This document shows, piece after piece, positions 38,403 to 46,874 of a stretch of DNA of 64,000 nucleotides. The notes below the pieces were generated by a model that searched no databases, was not told where the DNA came from, and was given only the letters and a program-made list of their open reading frames with translations. Made by a program: the position numbers and the translations under genes. Source of the stretch: a virus; the IMG/VR virus record IMGVR_UViG_3300034122_001663, positions 1 through 64,000 of that record; one strand, given 5' to 3'. Numbering within the stretch: position 1 is the stretch's first letter; every line of letters begins with the position of its first letter.

Positions 38403-38774
38403 ATGTTCAACTGTGAGCAGGAACCCCTTTCCCTTCTCCTTGAATTAACTCCTAAATTGGCCAAGAAACGTTACCGTCAATCCATATACGATGCGTGGGA
38501 TCACAAGTGTGGTTATTGCGAGGACCAAGCTACATCCTTGGATCACATTGTCCCAAGGTTTCGTTCTGGTTCCAGTAATCGGAACAACCTTCTGCCTTGC
38601 TGCAAAAGATGTAATGCAAACAAAGCCAGTTCAAAAATGGAAGAATGGTATCCACAGCAGACGTACTACACCGAAGTAAGGATGAACAGGATTGAGGCCT
38701 GGATACACCAAGAAATTATCGACCTGTTTACTTATAATATTGAGACGGTACCAGATACATTTGCTGCTGGATAA
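38403..38774 (+). CDS. HNH endonuclease, 123 aa
   Basis: This has CGYCEDQATSLDHIVPRFRS and NNLLPCCKRCNANKASSKME. It is a compact HNH with two C-x-x-C pairs and the catalytic D-H. Unlike the three other HNH genes it shows no duplicated target sequence and overlaps the next gene tightly (TAATG), so it looks like a stable resident gene, perhaps helping packaging or DNA processing. Confidence 0.85.
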   Translation: MFNCEQEPLSLLLELTPKLAKKRYRQSIYDAWDHKCGYCEDQATSLDHIVPRFRSGSSNRNNLLPCCKRCNANKASSKMEEWYPQQTYYTEVRMNRIEAWIHQEIIDLFTYNIETVPDTFAAG

Positions 38775-41491
38775 TGGCATTAACTTACGATCCAACAAAT
38801 AAAAAGTGGAATCTGGCACAGGAAAAAACAGACTACCAAACTAATTTTCCAACTAACCTAGAGAACTCGGGCACGGTAAATCTTTGGGTAAAAACAATAA
38901 CTGTGCCCCGTCCAGTTAAGGGACAAATTTATTACTCTACCGTCGTAGCCGACACAGCAGCGCAATCTTCGTCGCCAGGGGCAGGTTGGATTAGCGCAGG
39001 GTCGGTACCAAGGGACAACGTTAGTGATGAAAGCGTTAGACAAGCAATTAACTCAAGGTTTGGAGGACTAGACAGTCTTACTTATTTGTCAGCAACTCAA
39101 GCATTGCGCGATAAAGCTGCAAGTACAGCAACGACTTACAGAAATAATGAACAAACAAACAACTTAAACACCCAAAGAAACCAAGAGAATACAACCTTAA
39201 ACACTGAGAACACAAACAAAAACAACGCTTACAACACCGTCCTTGCAACCGCTAATTCAACTCAAGGGGGAGACTATGTTACACAAAGGGAGCAGATTAG
39301 AAAGCTCCAGGGTATTAGTGATGTAACCAAATCGCAATTAGAGGATTACTTCAAAGCTTTTTATTCAACTGAAAAGTTGCAAACCTGGAATGCAAACCTG
39401 GGGGCAAAACCGCAGTACGGCGACTTTGATCCAAAGTACTACAAATCGATCAATCCAGATGTAGAACAAAAGTGGAAAGCTGCCGTTGCTAATGATGATA
39501 TTGACATTACCCAAAGATATTCTGAAAACTCTTATTACCTTCAACACTACACATCCCAAGGGAAAGCAGCTGGGAAGCGAGGTAATGCCGCAGAACAAAC
39601 AACAGCAGCAAACCAATACCTGGAACGCAAGCCAACCGATGCCGACATTCAGGCTGCCCGTAGTCTCCAGCTAGGCCTTAATACTGACACACAAACTGAA
39701 CGCCTCTTGGCAGTACCTGAGGTTTCTGCTGAATGGGATAAAGCAAAAGCAGGTGATCAATACTGGAAAACACTGGGCAAAGAGAAGTTCTTAAACCCAG
39801 AGAAACCTGATGAATTCGCCGCACTGTTCCGTTTGTCCCAACGACCAGAAGACAAACAAGTAAGTTTTGCTTACAACTTAAATGCTGGGTATGGCGTCAC
39901 GGAATTAGAAGATGCAGTAAACCAAGCCGTTGGTGAAAAGGCAACAGTAGACGCAAAGAAATTTGGTGCGTTAACTCAAAATGTGTTAAAGGACACTATT
40001 GAGCAAATGAAGAAGGCCAAGGGAAAAGAACAAATGCTTGGCCTTATGCAAGGTTTCTCCGGCTTTGGAGAAATCATGGACATCAACAAAGAACTCAGTA
40101 ACAGCATCCTTGGTGATTCTGGGGTTGGTGGCATTCTTTCTTTTACATCCGGCAAGGCGTCCCAGGATTCCCTGGAGAAAAGCCTTCAAAACATAACAGG
40201 TGTCAACAACAGCACCACCTACAACTGGCAACAATGGTTTGATACGGAGCTAAAGAAGAAGTACGAACAAGAAGTTGAACTTGGTTACAGCACCGAGGCA
40301 GCAAAAGACACCATCAAAGTTGAAGCGCAGTTTGCAAGGGATTTCATGGACAAGTACTTGATCCCACGTTTTAACACCTCTCGTTCAATCAGTGAATTCA
40401 CGGAGTACCTTGATGTTCGGCAACAAGAGCAAAACCCGTTCCAAACGCAGGACATGCTGAACGCTGTTAGTCAGGTTGCCAACTTGCGTGCCGATCAGTT
40501 TTTAGCTCAAGTTCAAAATACTCCCGACCGTTACTTTAACGCCGACTTTTATTTCAATCCCACTGGAGACAAGGCTAGGACTGATGCTTACTCTCAACAG
40601 TCCCAGGTAGTAGCAGATGATTGGGAAAAGGCAAAAGCCGGTGACGAATATTGGGCAAGCCAGGCATATCGCTTTGGTATTGATCCAAATAACAAAGAAC
40701 AATTTGCGCGAATGCATTTCCAGGTAAAAGGAAAAGGATTGGGATACGACCCGGCGGAAGACGTATTAAACGCAGGGAAAGTACAAGATGAAATTTACAA
40801 TAAAATCTTGCCTTCTCTTAAGGAAGAAGCATTAAAACAAGGATCAATCTTTGGTCAATTTATCACGCCAGAAGAATTTGCCGACGAGATGTTGCAAGGC
40901 CTGGACCCAACGGATAAGGCTACTTGGCAAAAAGCGCTAGATGCAGTTGGCCTAAAGGATTTCCAGGGGAACCTGGGTGAATTTAAAGACTTAGTTGCAG
41001 AGACATTACGTACGGGTTCCGCACAACAAATCAGAGAGCAGATCAAATACCTGAATGAAAAAGGTAAAAAGCCCACTCAAAAAATTTTGGGTGTTGATTA
41101 CATTGAAAGACCCGAAGACTACAAAACGGACTCGATCAAATCAGAAACAGAAATGTACAGAGTCTTTCAACAAGCTGGTTACAAGGGCACAGAAGATGAG
41201 TTTTACACTGATCTGTTCCCCGATACGGACCGAAGTGAGCAACAGCTTCTCACCAAGGCGGGCGCAGGCAGCGCCCTTCAGTTAAAAGGACTTGACTTAA
41301 GTGATCCATTCGCATCCCTTGGTACTATCCAAAGTTTCTTTGGTGATGAGGACACCGATACAACAGATGAGACAACCACCAAAGAAAAAAGTATCTTTAA
41401 CTTAGGATTGGATGATGAAGAAACAAGCTACAAATCAAAGACAGGTAGCCAAATCTTGGGTGAATTTACATCAATGTTTAAAGGATTCTGA
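38774..41491 (+). CDS. Large internal or tail virion protein, 905 aa
   Basis: This starts MALTYDPTNKKWNLAQEKTD. Near residue 215 FDPKYYKSINPDV, later YYLQHYTSQGKAAGK, resembles the D-P-x-Y-Y-x-x-N-P-D-V repeat of cyanobacterial surface proteins. A module (EWDKAKAGDQYW near 320 and DWEKAKAGDEYW near 615) occurs twice. Long coiled-coil stretches and an acidic Asp/Thr-rich C-terminus follow. No enzymatic motif. It is a probable large ejection or baseplate protein. Confidence 0.7.
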   Translation: MALTYDPTNKKWNLAQEKTDYQTNFPTNLENSGTVNLWVKTITVPRPVKGQIYYSTVVADTAAQSSSPGAGWISAGSVPRDNVSDESVRQAINSRFGGLDSLTYLSATQALRDKAASTATTYRNNEQTNNLNTQRNQENTTLNTENTNKNNAYNTVLATANSTQGGDYVTQREQIRKLQGISDVTKSQLEDYFKAFYSTEKLQTWNANLGAKPQYGDFDPKYYKSINPDVEQKWKAAVANDDIDITQRYSENSYYLQHYTSQGKAAGKRGNAAEQTTAANQYLERKPTDADIQAARSLQLGLNTDTQTERLLAVPEVSAEWDKAKAGDQYWKTLGKEKFLNPEKPDEFAALFRLSQRPEDKQVSFAYNLNAGYGVTELEDAVNQAVGEKATVDAKKFGALTQNVLKDTIEQMKKAKGKEQMLGLMQGFSGFGEIMDINKELSNSILGDSGVGGILSFTSGKASQDSLEKSLQNITGVNNSTTYNWQQWFDTELKKKYEQEVELGYSTEAAKDTIKVEAQFARDFMDKYLIPRFNTSRSISEFTEYLDVRQQEQNPFQTQDMLNAVSQVANLRADQFLAQVQNTPDRYFNADFYFNPTGDKARTDAYSQQSQVVADDWEKAKAGDEYWASQAYRFGIDPNNKEQFARMHFQVKGKGLGYDPAEDVLNAGKVQDEIYNKILPSLKEEALKQGSIFGQFITPEEFADEMLQGLDPTDKATWQKALDAVGLKDFQGNLGEFKDLVAETLRTGSAQQIREQIKYLNEKGKKPTQKILGVDYIERPEDYKTDSIKSETEMYRVFQQAGYKGTEDEFYTDLFPDTDRSEQQLLTKAGAGSALQLKGLDLSDPFASLGTIQSFFGDEDTDTTDETTTKEKSIFNLGLDDEETSYKSKTGSQILGEFTSMFKGF

Positions 41492-41790
41492 TGTCTGACA
41501 AACGCAAGAAAGCCGCTGGTGCTGCCAAGTTGGCAAAAGATAAAATGGCCTGCAACAAACCGCAGCGCACTCCAGGTCATGCCACAAAGTCTCATGTTGT
41601 AAAAGCATGTAAAGACGGTGAAGAAAAAATTATCAGATTTGGACAGCAAGGAGTTGAAGGCGCAGGTAAAAACCCAACTTCAGAAAAGGACAAGGCACGT
41701 CGCAAGTCTTATTACGCACGTCACAATGCACAAGATTCAAGTCCCGACAAAATGTCAGCACGCTACTGGAGCCACCGTGTAAAATGGTGA
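41491..41790 (+). CDS. Conserved-type basic phage protein, 99 aa
   Basis: The sequence KIIRFGQQGVEGAGKNPTSE followed by ARRKSYYARHNAQ and YWSHRVKW fits a family of small basic proteins found in many marine and freshwater phages (R-F-G-x-x-G-V, K-A-R-R-K-S-Y-x-A-R-H, Y-W-x-x-x-V-K-W). Its function is not known to me. The start overlaps the stop of the large gene. Confidence 0.75.
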   Translation: MSDKRKKAAGAAKLAKDKMACNKPQRTPGHATKSHVVKACKDGEEKIIRFGQQGVEGAGKNPTSEKDKARRKSYYARHNAQDSSPDKMSARYWSHRVKW

Positions 41791-41808
41791 GCACCACATT
41801 GGTTTCCC

Positions 41809-41934
41809 ATGGCCAAACCCAAGTCCAGCTCAGTCGTCAAGATTGAATCCCGCCCTAAAAAGACTCGTCAAGGACAGGGGCAACACTCACTTCCTAATCA
41901 CGGACGCAAACAAACACGCGGCCAAGGTAAGTAA
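41809..41934 (+). CDS. Small basic protein, 41 aa
   Basis: This starts MAKPKSSSVVKIESRPKKTR, then GQGQHSLPNHGRKQTRGQGK. Tandem G-Q-G, H-S-x-P and a final R-G-Q-G motif recall short cyanophage virion-cluster proteins. It is too short to classify, but the frame is clean and preceded by a suitable gap. Confidence 0.6.
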   Translation: MAKPKSSSVVKIESRPKKTRQGQGQHSLPNHGRKQTRGQGK

Positions 41935-41969
41935 ATTGTGTATGATTGGGAGTAACTAATGTTACTCCT

Positions 41970-42629
41970 ATGTCGGATCTTTCTGCTGCGCTTAATCTGA
42001 TCAGGAAATACGAAGGTTTTAACGAACAAGCTTTCGCAGATCCTCACACAGGGAAAGATCCGTACACCATTGGTTACGGCACACAGTTTTACCCTGACGG
42101 TTCTCCTGTCAAACGTGGTCAACGTTGCAGTTCACAAAAAGCACTAGAGCTGTTATTTCACGAAACAAATATCATTGACACCCAGCTGCTAAAGCAAAAC
42201 CTGGGCCTTGATGACGGCATGCGTCAAGCTTTGATTTCTTTTATTCACTCCATCGGCTGGGAGCCCTTCCTTTACAGCGCCATTATCGATTGCATTGAGC
42301 ACGAAGATTACTGCGGTGCCACGCGAGAAATGGGCCGGTGGATCTTCAATGCTGATCATCAAGTCGTTGGTAATCTCCTGGATCGACGCCGAGAAGAAAT
42401 CAACTTGTTCCTCCAAGGAGTTGATGCAAATCCCTGGGCCTCTACCGAAGTATTGTTGACGGCATTCCGCAATTACACCGCAGCACCCCATCAGGTGAAA
42501 GCAGTGCGACGCTTGGAAGAACTCATGAGTCCATACATCCTGGCAGAGTTTGGAAACAACTTCAGAATTGATGAAAACCTTTGGTTTGATTTTAACGACC
42601 AAGAAGCAGATCTTCTGTCCGCCAGCTAG
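41970..42629 (+). CDS. GH24-type lysozyme, 219 aa
   Basis: The N-terminal domain matches T4/P22-type lysozymes: LIRKYEGFNEQAFADPHTG with the catalytic Glu15, then DPYTIGYGTQFYPDGSPVKR, and a helical lobe (ALISFIHSIGWEPF). It hydrolyses the glycan strand. The extra C-terminal about 80 residues are not part of the usual lysozyme core. No signal peptide, so export by a holin would be needed. Confidence 0.85.
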   Translation: MSDLSAALNLIRKYEGFNEQAFADPHTGKDPYTIGYGTQFYPDGSPVKRGQRCSSQKALELLFHETNIIDTQLLKQNLGLDDGMRQALISFIHSIGWEPFLYSAIIDCIEHEDYCGATREMGRWIFNADHQVVGNLLDRRREEINLFLQGVDANPWASTEVLLTAFRNYTAAPHQVKAVRRLEELMSPYILAEFGNNFRIDENLWFDFNDQEADLLSAS

Positions 42630-42653
42630 CATTAGAATAATTGCAACACGCAA

Positions 42654-42959
42654 ATGAAGGCTGGAATGGAGAGATCAGTCGAGCCCAGGGAATTTGAACT
42701 CCCGTTGGAATTGCAGTTCTCCATGCGCAAGGCAGAACTTGCAGCGCAAGAGATGACATGGGATGAATTGCTGTACGCACTTCTGAACCTCTACCACCAG
42801 CGCCTGATGGAGTGGTATGCCATCAAGGATATCCTCGCAGCAGAAAACATCTCGATTGACTTCGACATTCCCACCGACTTGGAATTAGCAGAACTCGCCG
42901 CCGCTTGCATTGGCGACGACGAGGATGACGAAGACGAAGATGAGCTTCAACCGTTTTAA
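42654..42959 (+). CDS. NblA-like (phycobilisome degradation adaptor) candidate, 101 aa
   Basis: Residues 13-58 (REFELPLELQFSMRKAELAA, then MTWDELLYALLNLYHQRLME) fit the NblA helical pattern: a L-(E)-x-x-F-x-(L/M)-R start, then a helix with E-x-L-L-x-x-L-Y-x-Q-x-M. NblA marks phycobilisomes for ClpC-dependent degradation and is a known cyanophage host-derived gene. The family is short (about 60 aa); the acidic C-terminal extension (DDEDDEDEDELQPF) is extra. The call is motif-level only. Confidence 0.5.
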   Translation: MKAGMERSVEPREFELPLELQFSMRKAELAAQEMTWDELLYALLNLYHQRLMEWYAIKDILAAENISIDFDIPTDLELAELAAACIGDDEDDEDEDELQPF

Positions 42960-43438
42960 GCTTCGTCCAAATCAATAAGGCGGTTGATGTACCACTGTGC
43001 CTTCTTCAGTGATTCTGTCCCGCCTTTATGCTTCTCACGCCAGATATACTTCATGCAGTTGCCCTTGCAGTAACCACGGAATTCTTCGGTGGTTAAAGCT
43101 GCCTCAATGGCTTCAATTGTTTCGATGCCCCCATCGGTGTAATGAGAAGGATGGTTAACCACATCCTCCTGGAGCACCGGAGCTTTTTCTTTCGTTAGCC
43201 AGGGCACAGGACAAATACCGTCCTTGCAGCCAGAATCGTCTGTTACCGGCTCAAACCACGACGTTTGCGTGACTGCTCCAGCATCTCCTCGCTGGGTCCC
43301 TCCAGGTCCAGCACTAACGCCCTGGGTTTCGGTGATGCCCCCATCTGCAGGCCCTCCTCCATTGACGGAATATACCCCGTCGTTCCAGGCCGTTGCCCCT
43401 CGAGATTCAGTGGATTCCTTTCCCGCCCCTGTTGACAT
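42956..43438 (-). CDS. DUF3310 protein, up to 160 aa
   Basis: The C-terminal domain VVNHPSHYTDGGIETIEAIE, then YCKGNCMKYIWREKHKGG, KKAQWYINRLI is a clear DUF3310 match (H-P-x-H-Y, G-N-x-x-K-Y-x-x-R-x-x-x-K). The family is widespread in phages and suspected to act in nucleotide metabolism. The first 90 residues are Gly/Thr-rich and overlap another gene's frame, so translation may start at a GTG inside the domain's approach region. It converges with the NblA-like gene by four bases. Confidence 0.8.
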   Translation of the reverse strand: MSTGAGKESTESRGATAWNDGVYSVNGGGPADGGITETQGVSAGPGGTQRGDAGAVTQTSWFEPVTDDSGCKDGICPVPWLTKEKAPVLQEDVVNHPSHYTDGGIETIEAIEAALTTEEFRGYCKGNCMKYIWREKHKGGTESLKKAQWYINRLIDLDEA

Positions 43439-43584
43439 GCGACCAAGCCTCGGTTGTACATATCCATTAATGGTACATCATTCGCTTCATTGTCGAGCGG
43501 TGCACCAAAATCTTCTTCGCTGAGGCAGCGGCACTTTACTTCGTCTTGAATGAAGCTATCTAAGAAACCTGCGACGCCATGCAT
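43243..43584 (-). CDS. Hypothetical protein, 113 aa
   Basis: This starts MHGVAGFLDSFIQDEVKCRC with AGGG nine bases upstream. After residue 50 it becomes Pro/Gly/Leu/Arg-rich (LEGPSEEMLEQSRKRRGLSR). Its 3' 196 bases are also the 5' region of the DUF3310 frame. Both may be translated, or the DUF3310 start lies further down. Confidence 0.5.
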   Translation of the reverse strand: MHGVAGFLDSFIQDEVKCRCLSEEDFGAPLDNEANDVPLMDMYNRGLVACQQGRERNPLNLEGQRPGTTGYIPSMEEGLQMGASPKPRALVLDLEGPSEEMLEQSRKRRGLSR

Positions 43585-43625
43585 GGCGAATACCCTGGTT
43601 GATTTATTGCTTCTACAATGATACT

Positions 43626-43997
43626 ATGGCAAAATTCTTTGACCCCAATTACGATCCAACGGCTGACGCTGGTACGTCAGGGGCTGAGGTTACTGACCTT
43701 AATCCTGAACAGGCGTACGATACAGATTTACGTCGTTTCCCGTCAGAAGAAAGACAAGTTGTTGAGTCATTAAACGATAATCAAGACCGCGTTGGTAAGT
43801 TCTTTAGGGCAGCCAAAACCGCTGGGGCATACCGACAAAGAGCAGGTATTGCTGAACCAACCATCCGAGGTAAAACACCAAGAACAGAAGCAACAATGGA
43901 CGGTGTTGCACTGCCAAGTATGGGGGATACAATCGGACGAGCCGGAAGTACCGGCTACGCCCGTAAACCTGGATCAAGCTTTGGTAAGCAATACTAA
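43626..43997 (+). CDS. Hypothetical protein, 123 aa
   Basis: The start MAKFFDPNYDPTADAGTSGA at 43626 is chosen over an upstream ATG without a ribosome site. The protein is mainly polar, with DLRRFPSEERQVVESLNDNQ as a helix and a Gly/Ser/Arg-rich end (YARKPGSSFGKQY). It is the only rightward gene in a leftward block and converges with dcd by four bases. Confidence 0.65.
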   Translation: MAKFFDPNYDPTADAGTSGAEVTDLNPEQAYDTDLRRFPSEERQVVESLNDNQDRVGKFFRAAKTAGAYRQRAGIAEPTIRGKTPRTEATMDGVALPSMGDTIGRAGSTGYARKPGSSFGKQY

Positions 43998-44581
43998 ACT
44001 TGGGAGAACACAACGGTTTTTGGTTGGTCTTGATACTTACCTTTCCGGTCCTGGTAAGTAACTTCACAACGGCTGCCAGTGTGGAACAACAGCTGAGTAA
44101 TTCCCTCATTCGCATAAATGCGATTGAATAAACCAGTGCAGTTACTGATTTCAAGCGTGAGGTAACCCTCCCATCCCGCTTCGGCAGGCGTGATGTTCAC
44201 CATGATCCCTGACCGCGCATACGTAGATTTACCAACAGCTACAACACTGATGTTGTCAGGGAGCTTCAAACGTTCGTGCGCTACCCCAAGACAGTAACCG
44301 TACGGCGGCAGCAAGAAGTATTGACCACGTTCGTCTTCCCGCAGATCCGCTGGCTTCAAAATGTCGGGATCAAAATTCTTGGGGTCACAATCCCCAGCTT
44401 GTACACGGCCAAAAATCAGGCACTGACTAGGTGACAGGCGAATGTCATATCCATACGAACTGAGGCCGTAACTGAGAAGCTTCCGTCCATTCTCCTTGCT
44501 TACCAAATGATCCACAAATGGATCAATCATCCCATGTTCAAGGGCCTGCTCACGAATTTCCCAGTCGGCAAGGATGCTCAT
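43994..44581 (-). CDS. dcd: dCTP deaminase
   Basis: This converts dCTP to dUTP (or, in the bifunctional type, to dUMP) for phage dTTP supply. The trimer-fold motifs are present: YDIRLSPSQCLIF, then VGKSTYARSGIMVNITPAEA with the catalytic R-S-G region and Glu, and GWEGYLTLEISNCTG. Length (195 aa) is typical of Dcd. It is the first downstream gene of a leftward block with the Dam-family protein. Confidence 0.95.
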   Translation of the reverse strand: MSILADWEIREQALEHGMIDPFVDHLVSKENGRKLLSYGLSSYGYDIRLSPSQCLIFGRVQAGDCDPKNFDPDILKPADLREDERGQYFLLPPYGYCLGVAHERLKLPDNISVVAVGKSTYARSGIMVNITPAEAGWEGYLTLEISNCTGLFNRIYANEGITQLLFHTGSRCEVTYQDRKGKYQDQPKTVVFSQV

Positions 44582-44613
44582 AATTCCTTTTAATCCTTTT
44601 CACTCTAGAGAAA

Positions 44614-45201
44614 TTAACAGAGAATGTGCCCCCTTGGCTCGTAAATATCCTTAAAACGTTCGATCGCTTTCCCCGTATCTTCCATGGGGGGCAGGTACAC
44701 CAATAGTGAGGTGCACGTTTTATGCACGCCAACACCTGTGCTCTTGCGAACTGTTAACGTCGGTGGCGTCCGCAAGATGCAGATGGGAAAATCAAAGATC
44801 TTAAACTCGTAACGAATCATGTCCGGGCAGTTGGTAAAGTACAAGCCCTGACTTACTTCTCTCGCTAACCAGCTGCGGTAAAGCTTTCGGAACCACACCG
44901 CATGTGACGATGTCAAAGTTGGAGAAGAAGACCGTGTCATCTTCCAACGTTCATTCTTCTTATCCCAGAAGTATGCACCGCTGGGAGGAAAGACGTAAAC
45001 CTTGCCGTACCACGTTTGGCAGTTCAATCCATCGTCAGATGGAGTGAAATACTTCTTGGCATCGACGTATTCATTTGCAAAATCCGAGCTGGCAACATCA
45101 AGATCAATACCCTCCATCAGGGCGTGCGCTGCTGAAACCAGGTCAGAACTTGTGATTAACTCACGATCTTCTGCGTGAGCCTTGATGTTTTCAATTGCCA
45201 T
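44614..45201 (-). CDS. Dam-family (phage N6-adenine methyltransferase-like) protein, 195 aa
   Basis: The layout follows the phage Dam family: IDLDVASSDFANEYVDAKKY and FTPSDDGLNCQTWYGKVYVF. The catalytic tetrapeptide is FPPS (in YVFPPSGAYFW) instead of N/D-P-P-(Y/F/W), so methyl transfer may be weakened or absent. Upstream there is no recognisable SAM-binding Gly motif. A DNA-modification role is inferred only from family. Confidence 0.65.
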   Translation of the reverse strand: MAIENIKAHAEDRELITSSDLVSAAHALMEGIDLDVASSDFANEYVDAKKYFTPSDDGLNCQTWYGKVYVFPPSGAYFWDKKNERWKMTRSSSPTLTSSHAVWFRKLYRSWLAREVSQGLYFTNCPDMIRYEFKIFDFPICILRTPPTLTVRKSTGVGVHKTCTSLLVYLPPMEDTGKAIERFKDIYEPRGHILC

Positions 45202-45587
45202 CAGTTTTCTGACACTTTGGTATAGTCGATTTCCAAATAACGCATGCCCGCTGCATCATTGATGATGTAACCAGCTTTTTCCGCTGGATCAATCTTCTGT
45301 GCGGCACTGAGGATACGCCTGAATGTCTCAGCTAAATCACCATCATTACCGCGTTCACACTCCTCTTGCGCTGAGTGCATCTCTTTTAGCGTCATGAAGA
45401 ACATCGAACGGTCGGAATTGTCGGGTTGAAACACCATCACCCCTGGACCTTCATGCTCCCACATTTTGCAATAATGCTGCCCCATGTCACCAAGGATCAA
45501 CTTGATAGTTGCATCAAGCATCTTGGCTTTCGTTTGATCAAGTTCAGGACCGATCACCGATGCGATCAATTTTTCACGACGGCTCAT
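45201..45587 (-). CDS. Hypothetical protein, 128 aa
   Basis: This starts MSRREKLIASVIGPELDQTK. Helical N-terminus, then GPGVMVFQPDNSDRSMFFMT and another helical stretch. No family is recognised. The start overlaps the preceding gene by 14 bases and the stop touches the next ATG, indicating coupling. Confidence 0.65.
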   Translation of the reverse strand: MSRREKLIASVIGPELDQTKAKMLDATIKLILGDMGQHYCKMWEHEGPGVMVFQPDNSDRSMFFMTLKEMHSAQEECERGNDGDLAETFRRILSAAQKIDPAEKAGYIINDAAGMRYLEIDYTKVSEN

Positions 45588-46041
45588 TTTTGATCAACCC
45601 CTGCTTAATTAGTGCTTCCAGTAGTTTATTGGTTGGTTTGTACAAGACAACCATCTTGCCCAGGATACCGCGTTTTTTTACGAGGCGTCCAGTATCGTCC
45701 TTCAGTTTTTCAAATTCTCCTGAACGGATCAGATATTCTGCCACACAACGTAGCCGTCGTTTAAGTGGCAATTCGGCTTGCGGGAATTTGCCGCAGATCG
45801 TATCAGGTGTTAAGTCCTGGAACGCAAGACGCAAACGATTGGCAAGTGTCATACCAAAGTTCGCATCTTCTTCTTCATAATTTTTTAAGTTTTCCAGGTA
45901 TCTTTGCAGGCACCCGTCATCGAAAGATCCTTCGGGTGGCAAGAACATCTCCACTTGATCTGCAAGTGATGCTGGCAATACTTCCCTGTAATTGACCAGG
46001 GTTACAACCTCAGTTTTAATCCCGTGAAATCTGTGCGGCAT
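45574..46041 (-). CDS. Hypothetical protein, 155 aa
   Basis: This starts MPHRFHGIKTEVVTLVNYRE. Its helices and the C-terminal basic segment (RLVKKRGILGKMVVLYKPTN) resemble a winged-helix DNA-binding layout, but only weakly. It is coupled to both neighbours by overlaps. Confidence 0.6.
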   Translation of the reverse strand: MPHRFHGIKTEVVTLVNYREVLPASLADQVEMFLPPEGSFDDGCLQRYLENLKNYEEEDANFGMTLANRLRLAFQDLTPDTICGKFPQAELPLKRRLRCVAEYLIRSGEFEKLKDDTGRLVKKRGILGKMVVLYKPTNKLLEALIKQGLIKNEPS

Positions 46042-46466
46042 TATACGAGACGATCGGGGTTGGTTGTTTTATATTTGGTCGACCGTGCACCGGTATTGCC
46101 AATAAAATCCCAAAGATCACTTTGGCGATTCTTACAGAATGCTTGGATCATCTGGTTCCATGGGATGCGAATAACCGCTTTACGATTGGGATCTGGCGAA
46201 ATATTGACGTAGTGAACACCTTCTACCCAACCTTTGTCAGGAGTCTTACGCCCAATAGAAATCCAATTTCTGATCGTTTGATCGGATACGCCCAACCGCT
46301 TGGCACACTCCTCAGTTGATACGTATTCATCTGCGTAAATCTGGGGATTCAAGATATTTGTCTCGTCTTCTCCGTAACGACTGTGCCACATTGACGAAAG
46401 GATGTTGCGAATACCTTTGAGTTCGGTGGCAATATCCTCCAAACCTTTTCGTAAGCCGTAGTTCAT
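46041..46466 (-). CDS. HTH-domain protein, 141 aa
   Basis: YVSTEECAKRLGVSDQTIRN followed by WISIGRKTPDKGWVEGVHYV is an excisionase/MerR-type HTH with a wing, similar in layout to 38049-38267. The N-terminal 45 residues are helical and the C-terminus returns to a helix. As the first gene of the leftward block it may regulate that block. Confidence 0.75.
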   Translation of the reverse strand: MNYGLRKGLEDIATELKGIRNILSSMWHSRYGEDETNILNPQIYADEYVSTEECAKRLGVSDQTIRNWISIGRKTPDKGWVEGVHYVNISPDPNRKAVIRIPWNQMIQAFCKNRQSDLWDFIGNTGARSTKYKTTNPDRLV

Positions 46467-46517
46467 GGTGACAAATCCTCTCTATAGATGCTAGTGTGTG
46501 TGAAAAGGTTTTGCATC

Positions 46518-46829
46518 ATGGAAGAACAAATTCCCCCTAGTCAGTTTCCGGGTCAACCCAATGGTCAGGACTATTTCATGAATGAGATCAGTCCTGAAAA
46601 TCTTGCAGCAATGAAAGCAAGGGCAAAAGAACTAGCCATCCAACAAGCCTTGGCCCAGCAAGCGAGCTTTCAACAGCAACCGCCGCAGGTGATGTATGTT
46701 CGGCGCAACCTTACCGTTGCAGAATTACTGGTTGTATTTCTCATTTCTTGTGGAATTGTAACAGGAATCCAATTTGTTTGGCACGGTGTTTCCAACCTGC
46801 TGCCAAAGATTGAGGTAAGGGTTAAGTGA
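46518..46829 (+). CDS. Small membrane protein, 103 aa
   Basis: The start MEEQIPPSQFPGQPNGQDYF is preferred over an upstream ATG. Residues 70-92 (LTVAELLVVFLISCGIVTGI) form one membrane helix; the long N-terminal part is Gln/Ala-rich and probably on one side of the membrane. A holin-like or envelope role is possible but unproven. Confidence 0.65.
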   Translation: MEEQIPPSQFPGQPNGQDYFMNEISPENLAAMKARAKELAIQQALAQQASFQQQPPQVMYVRRNLTVAELLVVFLISCGIVTGIQFVWHGVSNLLPKIEVRVK

Positions 46830-46854
46830 GCAAAGAGAACTATAATTAGGTATA

Positions 46855-46868
46855 ATACTGCGCAGTAT
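46855..46868. promoter_or_regulatory. Perfect palindrome upstream of the first tail fibre
   Basis: ATACTGCGCAGTAT overlaps the second of two TATAAT elements (46841-46846 and 46851-46856), only six bases from the GTG start at 46875. It may be an operator over a promoter. Confidence 0.45.
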
Positions 46869-46874
46869 AAGTAG

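Noticed and set aside
42665-42725. A stretch that looks like a reversed tRNA 3' end (GGGAATTTGAACTCCC).
   Set aside because: The T-stem pairs poorly when placed correctly, no anticodon arm or acceptor partner follows, and the bases are explained by the NblA-like coding frame.
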